A DNA stretch of 64,000 bases from assembly GCA_965227695.1 (NCBI GenBank), contig OZ245760.1, positions 1,302,001-1,366,000 on the forward strand. Direction: 5' to 3'. The stretch comes from UBA1858 sp965227695 (GTDB taxonomy: Bacteria > Pseudomonadota > Gammaproteobacteria > UBA4575). This document shows positions 18,551 to 27,698 of this stretch, in pieces (the first letter of the stretch is position 1; every line of letters starts with the position of its first letter). The translations under genes and the position numbers were made by a program. The notes under the pieces were generated by a model. The model worked only from the letters and a program-made list of their open reading frames with translations. It was not told the origin of the DNA and made no database searches.

Positions 18551-19522
18551 TTATAGCCATTTTAATTTACGGAATAAAACAATTAATATGATTGCCATAG
18601 TAATCATAAAACCTAATACTATGAAGTAACCAGACCGGGCACTTAGCTCGGGCATATATTCGAAATTCATTCCATATATTCCTGCGATAAATGTTAATGG
18701 GAGGAATACGACAGCAGCAATAGTCAAAATTTTCATAATTTGATTGAGTCGGTGAGATGATAGTGACAAGTATCCGTCCAGCAAGTCTACAGCTAACTCT
18801 TGATAAAGTTGTGTTAGACTTGAAAGTCGCTCCATATGTTCATATGCATCATTAAATTGATGGCGAGTCTCAATTTCATTGAAAGAAGTTGTTTTTATCG
18901 ATAGTTCACGCATTAGTACTTGTTGGTATGCAAAAATACGCCGGAGTTTTTTTAACTGGCGCTTGTAATTCATTAGTTTTTCAAGTGTAATATCACTTGG
19001 ACTATCAAATATCTCATCTTCCAGATAATCAAGATTTTGTTCCATTTCCAAAACTATGGGTGTATAGCGATTAATGATATGGTTTACTATTAGATAACAA
19101 ATATATGAAGGCCCACGGGCTAGGTTCAATTTGTTTGCTACCATTTCCTCCCAGATTGCGCTGATGCTCAGGGCTTTATATGATCTTCGTGTTATCAAAA
19201 AACGATCGCTTACTATAAAAGCGACTTGAACAAAATCGAAATTGACGATGTTCTGTGTTTCTTTATCAAAGCCTTTAAGTAATAGAAAATAGTAGTTATC
19301 AAACCACTCGAGCTTGGGAGGGTGTCGCTCACGCTGTGCATCTTCAATAGATAGAGAATCGATATTGAAATGGTTTCTTAGCAATTCACTTTCATGATCT
19401 TTGTCCATACCAACAAAATCAGCCCAGATGAATATGTCAGGGTCATCAGGCAAATGCTTGAGTGTATGCTCATCACCTATATCTGTAATACCTGTTTTAT
19501 TATAGATTGCAACTCGAACCAT
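18551..19522 (-). CDS. corA: CorA-family divalent-cation transporter
   Basis: A 323-residue protein: an acidic cytosolic N-terminal domain with helices, the long stalk helix, then two C-terminal membrane segments. The signature GMN lies at about residues 284-286 (GIYGMNFEYMPEL) and the protein ends in a basic tail (FRKLKWL). CorA channels admit Mg2+, Co2+ or Ni2+; some members export Zn2+. Length and motif match the family well. The mscS gene follows directly downstream. Confidence 0.9.
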   Translation of the reverse strand: MVRVAIYNKTGITDIGDEHTLKHLPDDPDIFIWADFVGMDKDHESELLRNHFNIDSLSIEDAQRERHPPKLEWFDNYYFLLLKGFDKETQNIVNFDFVQVAFIVSDRFLITRRSYKALSISAIWEEMVANKLNLARGPSYICYLIVNHIINRYTPIVLEMEQNLDYLEDEIFDSPSDITLEKLMNYKRQLKKLRRIFAYQQVLMRELSIKTTSFNEIETRHQFNDAYEHMERLSSLTQLYQELAVDLLDGYLSLSSHRLNQIMKILTIAAVVFLPLTFIAGIYGMNFEYMPELSARSGYFIVLGFMITMAIILIVLFRKLKWL

Positions 19523-19650
19523 AAAATTATTATTAATTAAAACCTAGACATATTTTAAGTAAATTCATCTCATTAATCTACTACATACATTACGTATAAA
19601 CTTGTGGCAAATCTTAAAACGATAAGTAATTTTCGCATGCTTAATCGGTT

Positions 19651-20270
19651 GTGCATGTCGAATTGGTAATTTATGATGATATTAGGAGTGAGAAAACACA
19701 CGAAAAAAGCGATTGCCATTTACTCGTTCGACCTAAAGATACGAGATTAGCGTAATGGAAGTGGGTTTTATTTCTTAAATATCCTGAATACTAAGGTTAG
19801 CTTTCCAGCAATTAAATGCAAAAAGAGAGTTGTCATCTATACTTATACAGTGAGGTGCACGTTTATTAGAAATGACTAGATTGAACATTCTGCAAAGTGT
19901 TGATCCATCCACGGGCCTTTATTGACTGAGCATCTGATGATTCAGCGATTCCAGGCAGCCATCGCCACTAACATAAAACCCAATGTATTTTTAGTGTGAT
20001 TGATTCGCAGCAAAACAGATCAATACTCCATAAACTGTCATACATGGTTGTAAAAAAGACACTAAGTTGGATCATATCTACCGTCAGGGTTTTGATGATA
20101 GTGTTTTATCCATACTCTTTGCATAATGTCTTTTTTAATCACAATTCCAAAGATATCAATAATGATGAGTGCAATGTGTGGTCAGCCAAAATTTGTATTG
20201 CGATGTTTAATCTCGATAATAGCTTTGATTATGTCACTGTTAGGTCCTTCATGACTATGCTTTCTTTTGT
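19651..20270 (-). mobile_element. IS remnant E, heavily decayed
   Basis: Begins with GTGCATGTCGAATTGGT (one change from consensus), then can be followed at lower identity along the catalytic and middle parts of the element, with deletions. The right end is missing; the similarity fades near 20270, just before the palindrome upstream of the GIY-YIG-like gene. No usable reading frame remains. Confidence 0.75.
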
Positions 20271-20290
20271 GTGTTATATATTTAACACAC
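20269..20290. promoter_or_regulatory. Perfect palindrome upstream of the GIY-YIG-like gene
   Basis: GTGTGTTA, 6-base spacer, TAACACAC; 52 bases before the ATG at 20343. Possible operator or a promoter-region hairpin. Confidence 0.4.
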
Positions 20291-20342
20291 CCAATCGCTA
20301 TTTGATAACATAATATTTCGTTGATTTAAAGGAGGGATAGCC

Positions 20343-20675
20343 ATGGCAGAAATTGGAAGTATGACTCTTACTGGAGCGTCTGGTAAAGATTACTATTTCA
20401 CAGTCTATTCTTATGACACAAACTTCAACAATATTAATGCCGTGTATTACATCTCAAAAAGAACCGTTAAATCCGGAAATATCGGGTCTCATAGCGCAAT
20501 CTATGTTGGTGAAACTAATATCCTAAAAGATAGATTAATCTCCCACCATAAAAAAGGTTGCTTTTCACAACATGAAGCTAATGCTGTTAGTATACTAAGA
20601 GAATCAAATGACTCAGCAAGAATTACAATTGAAATGGATTTAATTAATTCTTTATCTCCACCTTGTAACGATTAG
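20343..20675 (+). CDS. Small GIY-YIG-like nuclease-fold protein
   Basis: A 110-residue protein preceded by a strong ribosome site (AAGGAGGG, 20330-20337). It contains the elements of a minimal GIY-YIG domain: AVYYIS at about 33-38 (the GIY strand), IYVGET at 53-58 (the YIG strand), then L-K-D-R-L-x-S-H-H at 61-69 with the expected Arg, and a later Glu-containing segment IEMDLI at 96-101, ending PPCND. Such domains are Mg2+-dependent endonucleases. No additional DNA-binding domain is attached. It lies between IS remnants. Function unknown; assignment rests on motif order. Confidence 0.6.
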   Translation: MAEIGSMTLTGASGKDYYFTVYSYDTNFNNINAVYYISKRTVKSGNIGSHSAIYVGETNILKDRLISHHKKGCFSQHEANAVSILRESNDSARITIEMDLINSLSPPCND

Positions 20676-20717
20676 CTTACTTCTGTTGATTTCACTTGGT
20701 TAAGAGTTTTATGTGCC

Positions 20718-20959
20718 GTGCATGGCGAATCTTTCATTTAAGTCAGGATTGGAAGTTGCACGAGTCCTCGACAAAGCGTTTTCCAATTGAAGTTGGCTAG
20801 GCTTGCGAAAGGTCGCATTCTTTTCTCTCTGAAATAAGCGGGTATCTCGCCATCAAGTGAAGCATGTACACGATGATTATTATAGTAATCCGTAAAGTCA
20901 TTCAATTTATTCTGTATATCAACGTCATTCAAAAATAATGTTTGATCCAGACATTTACG
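20718..20959 (-). mobile_element. IS remnant F, interrupted by remnant G
   Basis: Left terminal repeat at 20718-20734 with altered final bases, then about 225 bases matching the transposase 3' region (FTDYYNNHRVHASLDGEIPA on the minus strand). At 20959 it breaks off inside the codons for LDQTLF-type sequence, where another terminal repeat starts. Confidence 0.75.
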
Positions 20960-20960
20960 T

Positions 20961-21336
20961 GTGCATGGCGAATTGTAATTCAAGCCGGGATTGGGAGTTG
21001 AACCAGTCCGCGACAAAGTGTTTTCCAATTAAACTTTTCTAGATTCGCAACTGATTGCAGTCTTTTTTCGCCAAAATTAGCGGGCACTTCGCCATCAAGC
21101 GAAGCATGGACGCGATGATTGTTGTAGTAGTCAGTAAAGTCATCTAATTTATTTTGAAGGTCGACGTCATTCCAAAATAATGTCTGGTCTAGACACTCGC
21201 GACGGATGGTACCAATCACTCGGTCGATATAAGGATGTGAGATTGGGGCAAAGGGAATGGATTTCACTTCTTCAATTTCCAGGATTCTAAGATTGGCTTT
21301 CCATCGATGAAATTGAAAAAGAGGATCGTTATCTAA
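20961..21336 (-). mobile_element. IS remnant G
   Basis: Begins with GTGCATGGCGAATTG at 20961 and follows copy C closely for about 375 bases (minus-strand HPYIDRVIGTIRRECLDQTL and FTDYYNNHRVHASLDGEVPA), with a 95-codon open frame. It stops abruptly at about 21336 against an unrelated palindromic repeat, so the right two thirds are missing. Confidence 0.8.
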
Positions 21337-21338
21337 GA

Positions 21339-21413
21339 ATCAATAGGGTCAGATTCAATTGAAATGCATGATATTTTAGAAATCCTTAATCAATCGAACC
21401 TGACCCCATTGAT
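21339..21413. repeat. 75-base palindromic element with GGGTCAG arms
   Basis: Arm 21339-21361 (ATCAATAGGGTCAGATTC then AATTG) and arm 21391-21413 are inverse copies matching at 20 of 23 positions, around a 29-base AT-rich centre. The three differences are all compatible with G-U pairing on a minus-strand transcript. GGGTCAG-type arms recall palindromes linked to REP-associated tyrosine transposases, but no such transposase is present. Confidence 0.7.
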
Positions 21414-21434
21414 CCGGTCCACCTTTGGATCAAT

Positions 21435-21513
21435 TATTGCTTCAATCAAAGATCTCCATGTGTGAAGTTATCTGTGAATTTTGTCCGCTTTCGGCGCAAA
21501 AGCGGTCATCTAA
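21435..21513. repeat. Dispersed 80-base repeat, copy 1
   Basis: Matches 29183-29262 over its whole length with scattered changes. The core shared start is TATTGCTTCAATCAAAGATC; the end holds a hairpin (21483-21507) GTCCGCTTT, loop CGGCGCA, AAAGCGGTC. The same hairpin type occurs alone at 30224-30248. Confidence 0.75.
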
Positions 21514-21563
21514 AAAAATAGTAGTAATGCAGGCAGATACTCTTTACAGGCTAATTCTATTAA

Positions 21564-22175
21564 TCAACTACCTCGTTTATGTTGTAATTCAGGCACTTTC
21601 TTAAGAGCGGGCATATTCAATTTATTAGTTGACGTTTTATTTGCGGGTCTTAGATGTAAAGTGATTTTCTCTGTCGCAAGTCGAGCACGATGAGTGCCAT
21701 AATTGTAAGAACAACGTCCCGAAACTTCTGGGCTTTCTGGATTAACTTCAATTTGAATACTGGAACCTGTCTTGGGGATTAAACAATGAAGTTTTTTCCC
21801 ACTGATTGCCCCGTTTGGGCAGAATTCAGCAATCCTAGCTTTCGTTATGTTGGTAGTGTCATCCGAATCAAACTGGCGTGTTATAGAAATCTGATCAACG
21901 TAGTTAGTAAATTTTAACGATATGTAATCTTGATTTTTATCATTGGGCGAATTTCTTGTTAGATTCTCTACTAACAAAGTCTGATTGCTCTCACGTGGAT
22001 TGGTAATCTCTATATATCCTTTAGACAACCAGATAGCACGTGCTTGATCAAGCGTCATCTGGACGGTAACGCCATCGAACGCTCTGTCACAGAGTGGATT
22101 ACCAGCCAAAGCGGGATAGGGATAGCCAAAACAGATACTAAGAATGAAAGTAATTAATAAATATAGGCTTTTCAT
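21564..22175 (-). CDS. Exported protein of unknown function
   Basis: A 203-residue protein with a signal peptide (MKSLYLLITFILSICFGYPYPALA). The mature part begins GNPLCDRAF and contains five cysteines in all, a mixed beta pattern and a basic C-terminus rich in Lys, Pro and Asn. No domain is recognised. Its start overlaps the end of the upstream minus-strand gene by 38 bases, suggesting the two are co-transcribed or that one start is misplaced. Confidence 0.6.
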   Translation of the reverse strand: MKSLYLLITFILSICFGYPYPALAGNPLCDRAFDGVTVQMTLDQARAIWLSKGYIEITNPRESNQTLLVENLTRNSPNDKNQDYISLKFTNYVDQISITRQFDSDDTTNITKARIAEFCPNGAISGKKLHCLIPKTGSSIQIEVNPESPEVSGRCSYNYGTHRARLATEKITLHLRPANKTSTNKLNMPALKKVPELQHKRGS

Positions 22176-22476
22176 AGTCTAGTCTTAATGTAGTATGATT
22201 TATTTTTAATTCTCTTTTTAATTCATCATCGTTTGATTTTTTTACGATTTTAATTAATTCACTAACAACACTATCGCCTAATACAATTTTTTGATTTTTA
22301 AAGTCTAACTCTTTGAGCAAATTTGGTTCGACAAATTCTAAATACTTATGTTTATCAAAAAATAATCGACAATCTGATAAATCATTAAATGCTCTAGGGC
22401 TAGTGCAATGTATTGAGGTATCTTCAATCGTTTTAATTCTCTCAGAATTTACTTTTTCAAACCGATATAAGTTCAT
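22138..22476 (-). CDS. Hypothetical protein, 112 residues
   Basis: A charged, soluble protein (many Lys, Glu, Asp, Asn) with ATG at 22476. No signal peptide, membrane segment or recognised motif. A C-x-S-P-R-A-F-N-D-L-S-D-C-R segment (about residues 24-37) has two cysteines. Overlap of 38 bases with the exported-protein gene downstream makes it less certain than average. Confidence 0.45.
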   Translation of the reverse strand: MNLYRFEKVNSERIKTIEDTSIHCTSPRAFNDLSDCRLFFDKHKYLEFVEPNLLKELDFKNQKIVLGDSVVSELIKIVKKSNDDELKRELKINHTTLRLDYEKPIFINYFHS

Positions 22477-22795
22477 AACATTGTAAAAGATAACTTATCT
22501 GCTTACCGAAAAAATGCCGTTTAAATTAAATGTCCGCTAAGGGTTTTGATCTTATTCCATGTCTGCGACAGTCATTTTAAATCGCGAATTTTCTATTATT
22601 TACAATGATAATTGAATCGATTGAATATTTAATCAGCTTGAGAAATAAGACATTATTTCCTATATATGCACCATATAACATATATAGTTAAGCGTTAATT
22701 TTCATATTTTGTCTGATATGCCAATGTGATAATTTAATGTACAAACAAGTAAATTAAATTTCATATGAATAAAAATACATATATTTGCACCAACT
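22477..22795. other. Intergenic region upstream of the formate dehydrogenase operon
   Basis: About 320 AT-rich bases separating divergent genes; must hold the fds promoter. No regulator gene and no confident promoter or operator motif was identified, and the ribosome site before fdsG is weak. Confidence 0.4.
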
Positions 22796-23263
22796 ATGAA
22801 ATCCATTGATGAAGTCGCCAATCGAGTAATCGAAAAACATTCGGCTGCCCCGGAGAAGCTATTAGATATACTTAATAGTATCCAGGATGAACTTGGCTAT
22901 ATCCCGCGGGAGCAGACATCGCAAATCGCAGAAAAACTAAATCTGTCCATAGCGGAGGTTCATGGTGTTATTACCTTTTACCACTACTACCGGCAATCCA
23001 AACCGGGCCGCAATATTATAAAAGTTTGTCGAGCAGAAGCCTGCCAGGCATGCGGTGCCAACACATTGATTGATACACTCAAAGACAAATTAAACATCAA
23101 TTTTCATCAAACAACAGCGGATGGCCAAATTACACTGGAGCCCGTTTATTGCCTTGGAAACTGTGCTCTAGCACCTAGCGTAATAATTAACGAAAAAATT
23201 ATCGGCAAAGCCACAAGTAAAAAAATTCTCGAATCGTTACCTAAGGTCATGAGGACTTCATGA
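22796..23263 (+). CDS. fdsG: NAD-dependent formate dehydrogenase gamma subunit
   Basis: A 155-residue NuoE-like thioredoxin-fold [2Fe-2S] protein. The four cluster cysteines lie in CRAEACQACGA (about residues 78-88) and YCLGNCALAP (about 118-127). The N-terminal helices with GYIPREQTSQIAEKL are typical of the 24-kDa complex I family. It forms the diaphorase module with FdsB and passes electrons from the molybdenum subunit toward NAD+. First gene of the operon; it overlaps fdsB by 4 bases (ATGA). Confidence 0.92.
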   Translation: MKSIDEVANRVIEKHSAAPEKLLDILNSIQDELGYIPREQTSQIAEKLNLSIAEVHGVITFYHYYRQSKPGRNIIKVCRAEACQACGANTLIDTLKDKLNINFHQTTADGQITLEPVYCLGNCALAPSVIINEKIIGKATSKKILESLPKVMRTS

Positions 23264-24822
23264 TGACTATTAAAGTTTGCATTTCAAGAGACTTTTCCTC
23301 GCAGTCAGTTGGAGCAGATGAAATCGCTTTATTGGTCACGGAAGAGGCACGTCGCAGAAATATTCCCATCGAAATAACTCGCACCGGATCTTATGGTTTG
23401 TACTGGCTAGAGCCTATAGTTGAAGTTAGGCAAGACAATAAACGTGCTGCATATAGTTCGATTGGTCCATCAGATATCAGGTATCTGTTTGATGAAGAGT
23501 TTTATATGCAGAAACCTAATGAAAAATTTATTGGCGATATAAGAGAAGTTCCATATTTAAAAAACCAAGAACGTTTAACTTTCTCCCGGGTCGGTGAAAT
23601 TGACCCTCTAAGTATGGAGGAATATCGCCAACTTGGCGGTTTAACGGGTCTGGAAGTCGCAATACGGATGAAAGACCGGGAAATCGTGGATCATATGATT
23701 CAATCAGGCCTGCGTGGTCGTGGTGGTGCGGCATTTCCAACTGGTATTAAATGGCAGACTGTATTAAACACACCTGCAGAACAAAAATATATTGTCTGTA
23801 ATGCTGATGAAGGTGATTCGGGGACATTTTCGGATCGAATGATTATGGAGAGTGATCCGTTCTCGTTGATTGAAGGAATGATTATTGCCGGAATAGGTGT
23901 TGGTGCAACCAAGGGATATATCTATTTGCGTGCCGAATATCCGTTTACGGAAACGGTGTTGAGCGAAGCATTAAAAATTGCGCGTGACGAAAAACTGCTT
24001 GGCAGTAACATTTTAAATTCAAAATATAATTTTGATATCGAATTACGGCGTGCAGCGGGTGCTTATATTTGTGGTGAAGAAACTGCCTTGTTGGAAAGCC
24101 TTGAAGGTAAGCGTGGTGTGATTCGATTTAAGCCGCCATTACCCGCGATACAAGGACTGTTTGGTAAGCCAACAATAATTAATAACGTTATTACATTGGC
24201 CACAGTCCCTATTATTTTCGAACGGGGAGCAGACTATTATGCAAATTATGGGATGGGACGTTCACGTGGAACCTTGCCATTTCAATTGGCCGGGAATGTC
24301 CGGCACGGTGGCTTGGTAGAAAAAGCATTTGGTTTAACACTGCGAGAGCTTTTGTATGAGTATGGAGGTGGCAGTGCCAGTGGGCGACCAATTCGAGCAG
24401 TTCAGGTGGGAGGTCCGCTAGGCGCATATATTCCGGAACATCACTTTGACACACCATTGGGTTATGAAGAATTAGGTACGATTGATGCCATGCTGGGACA
24501 CGGTGGTGTAGTTGTGTTTGATGAAACGGTAGACATGGCTGAACAGGCTTGCTACGCCATGGAATTTTGTGCGATTGAATCATGTGGAAAATGCACGCCG
24601 TGTCGGATTGGTTCGACGCGGGGCGCTGAAGTGATTGACCGAATCATTGGCAATATGGACCGTGAAAAAAATATGCATTTGTTACGTGAGTTGTGTGACA
24701 CCATGCTAAATGCATCGCTTTGTGCGCTGGGAGGTATGACACCGTTTCCGGTGCTGTCCGCCCTGAAGCATTTTCCGGAAGATTTTAAGAAAGCTGACGC
24801 ACTCAAAAAGTGTGCGAGTTAA
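23260..24822 (+). CDS. fdsB: NAD-dependent formate dehydrogenase beta subunit
   Basis: A 520-residue NuoF-like flavoprotein. An N-terminal thioredoxin-like extension (about 1-115) is followed by the FMN/NADH-binding region with GLRGRGGAAFPTGIKW and NADEGDSGTFSDR, a SLBB-type segment, and the [4Fe-4S] site ESCGKCTPCRIGSTRG near residue 447. It oxidises or reduces NAD(H) through FMN. Fused N-terminal extensions of this type are normal for soluble formate dehydrogenases and hydrogenases. The alpha subunit gene follows after 23 bases with a good ribosome site (TTGGAGGT). Confidence 0.93.
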   Translation: MMTIKVCISRDFSSQSVGADEIALLVTEEARRRNIPIEITRTGSYGLYWLEPIVEVRQDNKRAAYSSIGPSDIRYLFDEEFYMQKPNEKFIGDIREVPYLKNQERLTFSRVGEIDPLSMEEYRQLGGLTGLEVAIRMKDREIVDHMIQSGLRGRGGAAFPTGIKWQTVLNTPAEQKYIVCNADEGDSGTFSDRMIMESDPFSLIEGMIIAGIGVGATKGYIYLRAEYPFTETVLSEALKIARDEKLLGSNILNSKYNFDIELRRAAGAYICGEETALLESLEGKRGVIRFKPPLPAIQGLFGKPTIINNVITLATVPIIFERGADYYANYGMGRSRGTLPFQLAGNVRHGGLVEKAFGLTLRELLYEYGGGSASGRPIRAVQVGGPLGAYIPEHHFDTPLGYEELGTIDAMLGHGGVVVFDETVDMAEQACYAMEFCAIESCGKCTPCRIGSTRGAEVIDRIIGNMDREKNMHLLRELCDTMLNASLCALGGMTPFPVLSALKHFPEDFKKADALKKCAS

Positions 24823-24845
24823 AGTAAATTGTTGGAGGTACCGTT

Positions 24846-27698
24846 ATGATTTATTCGACATCATTTATTGATTTTGGAACACCGGCAAGAACTTCGAAGC
24901 AACTTGTAACGCTTTACATTGATGGCGTCGAAGTTACGGTTGAAGAAGGTACTTCCGTGATGCGCGCTGCAACGATAGCGGGGACTAATATTCCCAAACT
25001 GTGTGCAACCGATAGCCTCGAGCCATTTGGTTCCTGCCGTATGTGTCTGGTTGAAATTGAAGGGCGCAGAGGTTATCCGGCTTCTTGTACTACATTGGTG
25101 GAACCCGGTATGCAGGTGCGCACTCAGTCTGACAAGCTGGCTGAATTTCGCCGCAATGTTATGGAACTGTATATATCGGATCACCCTCTGGACTGTCTGA
25201 CCTGTTCAGCGAACGGTAACTGTGAGTTGCAGGATGTAGCGGGTGAAGTCGGATTGCGTGAAGTACGTTACGGCTATGACGGAGCCAATCATTTGGACAG
25301 CCAAAAAGACGAATCGAATCCGTATTTCACGTTTGATCCGTCCAAGTGCATTGTTTGTTCACGCTGTGTGCGTGCCTGTGATGAAGTGCAGGGTACGTTC
25401 GCGCTAACGATTGAAGGACGGGGATTCAAGTCGGTCGTTTCTCCAAGCCAGCATGAAGACTTCATCGATTCTGAATGTGTTTCCTGCGGTGCCTGTGTTC
25501 AGGCGTGTCCGACCGCGACATTAATGGAAAAATCCATTATCGATTACGGACAGGCAGATCATAAAATCATAACGACCTGTGCTTATTGTGGTGTGGGTTG
25601 CTCATTTGTGGCTGAGATGCAGGGTAACCGGGTAGTGAATATGGTGCCCAATAAAGATGGAAAGGCCAACCATGGACACTCCTGTGTCAAAGGCCGTTTC
25701 GCCTGGGGTTATGCCACCCACAAGGACCGCATCACCAAACCAATGATTCGTGAATCTATTCATGATGCATGGAGAGAAGTTAAATGGGAAGAGGCCATTC
25801 AATTCGCGGCTGACGGGTTCAAGCGCCTGCAGAAGAAATACGGAAAAGACAGCGTGGGTGGGATTACTTCCTCTCGCTGTACCAACGAAGAGACCTATCT
25901 GGTTCAGAAGCTGATTCGGGCCGGGTTCGGAAACAACAATGTCGATACCTGTGCGCGAGTGTGCCACTCTCCAACCGGTTATGGTCTGAAGACCACACTT
26001 GGCGAGTCGGCCGGAACCCAGGATTTCGACTCAGTCATGGATACCGATGTAGTCTTTATAATCGGCGCCAATCCGACCGATGCGCATCCGGTGTTTGCCT
26101 CGCAAATGAAACGTCGCCTGCGTCAGGGCGCGAAACTGATTATCGCCGATCCGCGCACCATCGATTTGGTTAGATCACCACACATTGAGGCCCAGTATCA
26201 TCTGAAACTGAAACCGGGTACTAATGTGGCTTTGATTAATGCGCTCGCTTATACCGTGATCGAGGAGAAGTTATACAATTCCAAGTTTATCGAAGAACGC
26301 TGTGAAATGCCGGCTTTTGAACGATGGAAGCAATTTATCTTACAACCGCATCATGCGCCGGAGGCCATGTCTTCAGAGATCGGGGTGCCCGCTGAGACCA
26401 TTCGTGCTGCTGCACGTTTGTATGCAACCGGCGGCAAAGCCGCAATTTACTACGGCCTTGGCGTTACCGAGCACAGCCAGGGTTCAACAATGGTTATGGG
26501 CATCGCCAACCTGGCGATGTGTACCGGGAACATTGGTCGTCCCGGAGTCGGTGTCAATCCATTACGTGGGCAGAATAACGTGCAGGGTTCCTGTGATATG
26601 GGATCGTTCCCGCACGAACTTCCCGGGTATCGTCACATTTCTGATGAAGTCACACGCGGACTGTTTGAGCAGACATGGGGAGTAACGCTGGATTCCGAGC
26701 CGGGTCTGCGTATTCCCAATATGTTTGATGCAGCCATCGGTGGAAGCTTTAAGGGTCTTTATGTGCAGGGAGAAGACATTGCCCAGTCGGATCCGAATAC
26801 CCACCACGTAGAAAGTGCGCTGACCTCTCTGGAATTTATTGTGGTGCAGGATCTGTTCCTGAACGAGACTGCCAAGTTTGCCCACGTGTTCCTGCCAGGT
26901 GCATCATTCCTTGAGAAAAACGGCACATTTACCAACGCCGAGCGCCGAATCTCTCCAGTGAGAAAAGCCATGCAGCCATTGTGTGGCAAGGAAGACTGGG
27001 AAGTCACGCAGGACCTGGCCAATGCGTTGGGATATCCGATGAATTATTCGCATCCGTCAGAAATTATGGATGAAATTGCGAAACTAACGCCGACATTCAA
27101 AGATGTCAGTTACAAGCGTCTGGACGAGCTGGGTAGTATTCAGTGGCCATGTAATGATGAGGCACCAACTGGCACTCCGGTTATGCATATTAGCGAATTT
27201 GTGCGCGGTAAAGGCTTTTTCGCCATTACCGAATATGTGCCGACTACCGAGAAGGTCAATGCGAAGTTCCCGCTGTTGCTGACCACAGGTCGTATCCTGT
27301 CACAATATAATGTGGGTGCCCAGACGCGTCGGACAAAAAATAACAGCTGGCACAATGAAGACCGCCTGGAAATCTGTGCCCATGACGCTGAAGATCGCGG
27401 TATCAATGAGGGTGACTGGGTGGGTATCAAAAGTCGTTCCGGAGAGACTGTACTGCGTGCCACTATCAGCGAGCGTATGCAGCCTGGCGTAGTGTATACC
27501 ACATTTCACTTCCCTGAATCGGGCGCAAATGTTGTAACTACTGAAAATTCTGACTGGGCCACTAATTGTCCTGAGTACAAAGTGACTGCAGTACAGGTGA
27601 TGCCAATCATGCAGGAGTCCAACTGGCAGACGAAGCACAAGAAGTTTACTGAAGAGCAACTGGCGTTTCTGAAAAACAGGGAGACGATGACGCAGTGA
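24846..27698 (+). CDS. fdsA: NAD-dependent formate dehydrogenase alpha subunit (molybdenum/tungsten catalytic)
   Basis: A 950-residue protein in NuoG-plus-catalytic layout. The N-terminal [2Fe-2S] site is FGSCRMCLVEIEG; next come the His-Cys [4Fe-4S] site DHPLDCLTCSANGNCELQ, two ferredoxin clusters (CIVCSRCVRAC; CVSCGACVQAC), the catalytic-domain cluster CAYCGVGCS, and the bis-molybdopterin domain. The active-site ligand is Cys, in CARVCHSPTGYG near residue 377; no selenocysteine codon is used. It oxidises formate to CO2 in the cytoplasm, with electrons going to FdsB and NAD+. The stop overlaps the GTG of fdhD. Confidence 0.94.
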   Translation: MIYSTSFIDFGTPARTSKQLVTLYIDGVEVTVEEGTSVMRAATIAGTNIPKLCATDSLEPFGSCRMCLVEIEGRRGYPASCTTLVEPGMQVRTQSDKLAEFRRNVMELYISDHPLDCLTCSANGNCELQDVAGEVGLREVRYGYDGANHLDSQKDESNPYFTFDPSKCIVCSRCVRACDEVQGTFALTIEGRGFKSVVSPSQHEDFIDSECVSCGACVQACPTATLMEKSIIDYGQADHKIITTCAYCGVGCSFVAEMQGNRVVNMVPNKDGKANHGHSCVKGRFAWGYATHKDRITKPMIRESIHDAWREVKWEEAIQFAADGFKRLQKKYGKDSVGGITSSRCTNEETYLVQKLIRAGFGNNNVDTCARVCHSPTGYGLKTTLGESAGTQDFDSVMDTDVVFIIGANPTDAHPVFASQMKRRLRQGAKLIIADPRTIDLVRSPHIEAQYHLKLKPGTNVALINALAYTVIEEKLYNSKFIEERCEMPAFERWKQFILQPHHAPEAMSSEIGVPAETIRAAARLYATGGKAAIYYGLGVTEHSQGSTMVMGIANLAMCTGNIGRPGVGVNPLRGQNNVQGSCDMGSFPHELPGYRHISDEVTRGLFEQTWGVTLDSEPGLRIPNMFDAAIGGSFKGLYVQGEDIAQSDPNTHHVESALTSLEFIVVQDLFLNETAKFAHVFLPGASFLEKNGTFTNAERRISPVRKAMQPLCGKEDWEVTQDLANALGYPMNYSHPSEIMDEIAKLTPTFKDVSYKRLDELGSIQWPCNDEAPTGTPVMHISEFVRGKGFFAITEYVPTTEKVNAKFPLLLTTGRILSQYNVGAQTRRTKNNSWHNEDRLEICAHDAEDRGINEGDWVGIKSRSGETVLRATISERMQPGVVYTTFHFPESGANVVTTENSDWATNCPEYKVTAVQVMPIMQESNWQTKHKKFTEEQLAFLKNRETMTQ

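Noticed and set aside
24846..27698. Selenocysteine in the formate dehydrogenase catalytic subunit
   Set aside because: The active-site position is an ordinary Cys codon (CARVCHSPTG) and no in-frame TGA or SECIS-like hairpin is needed.
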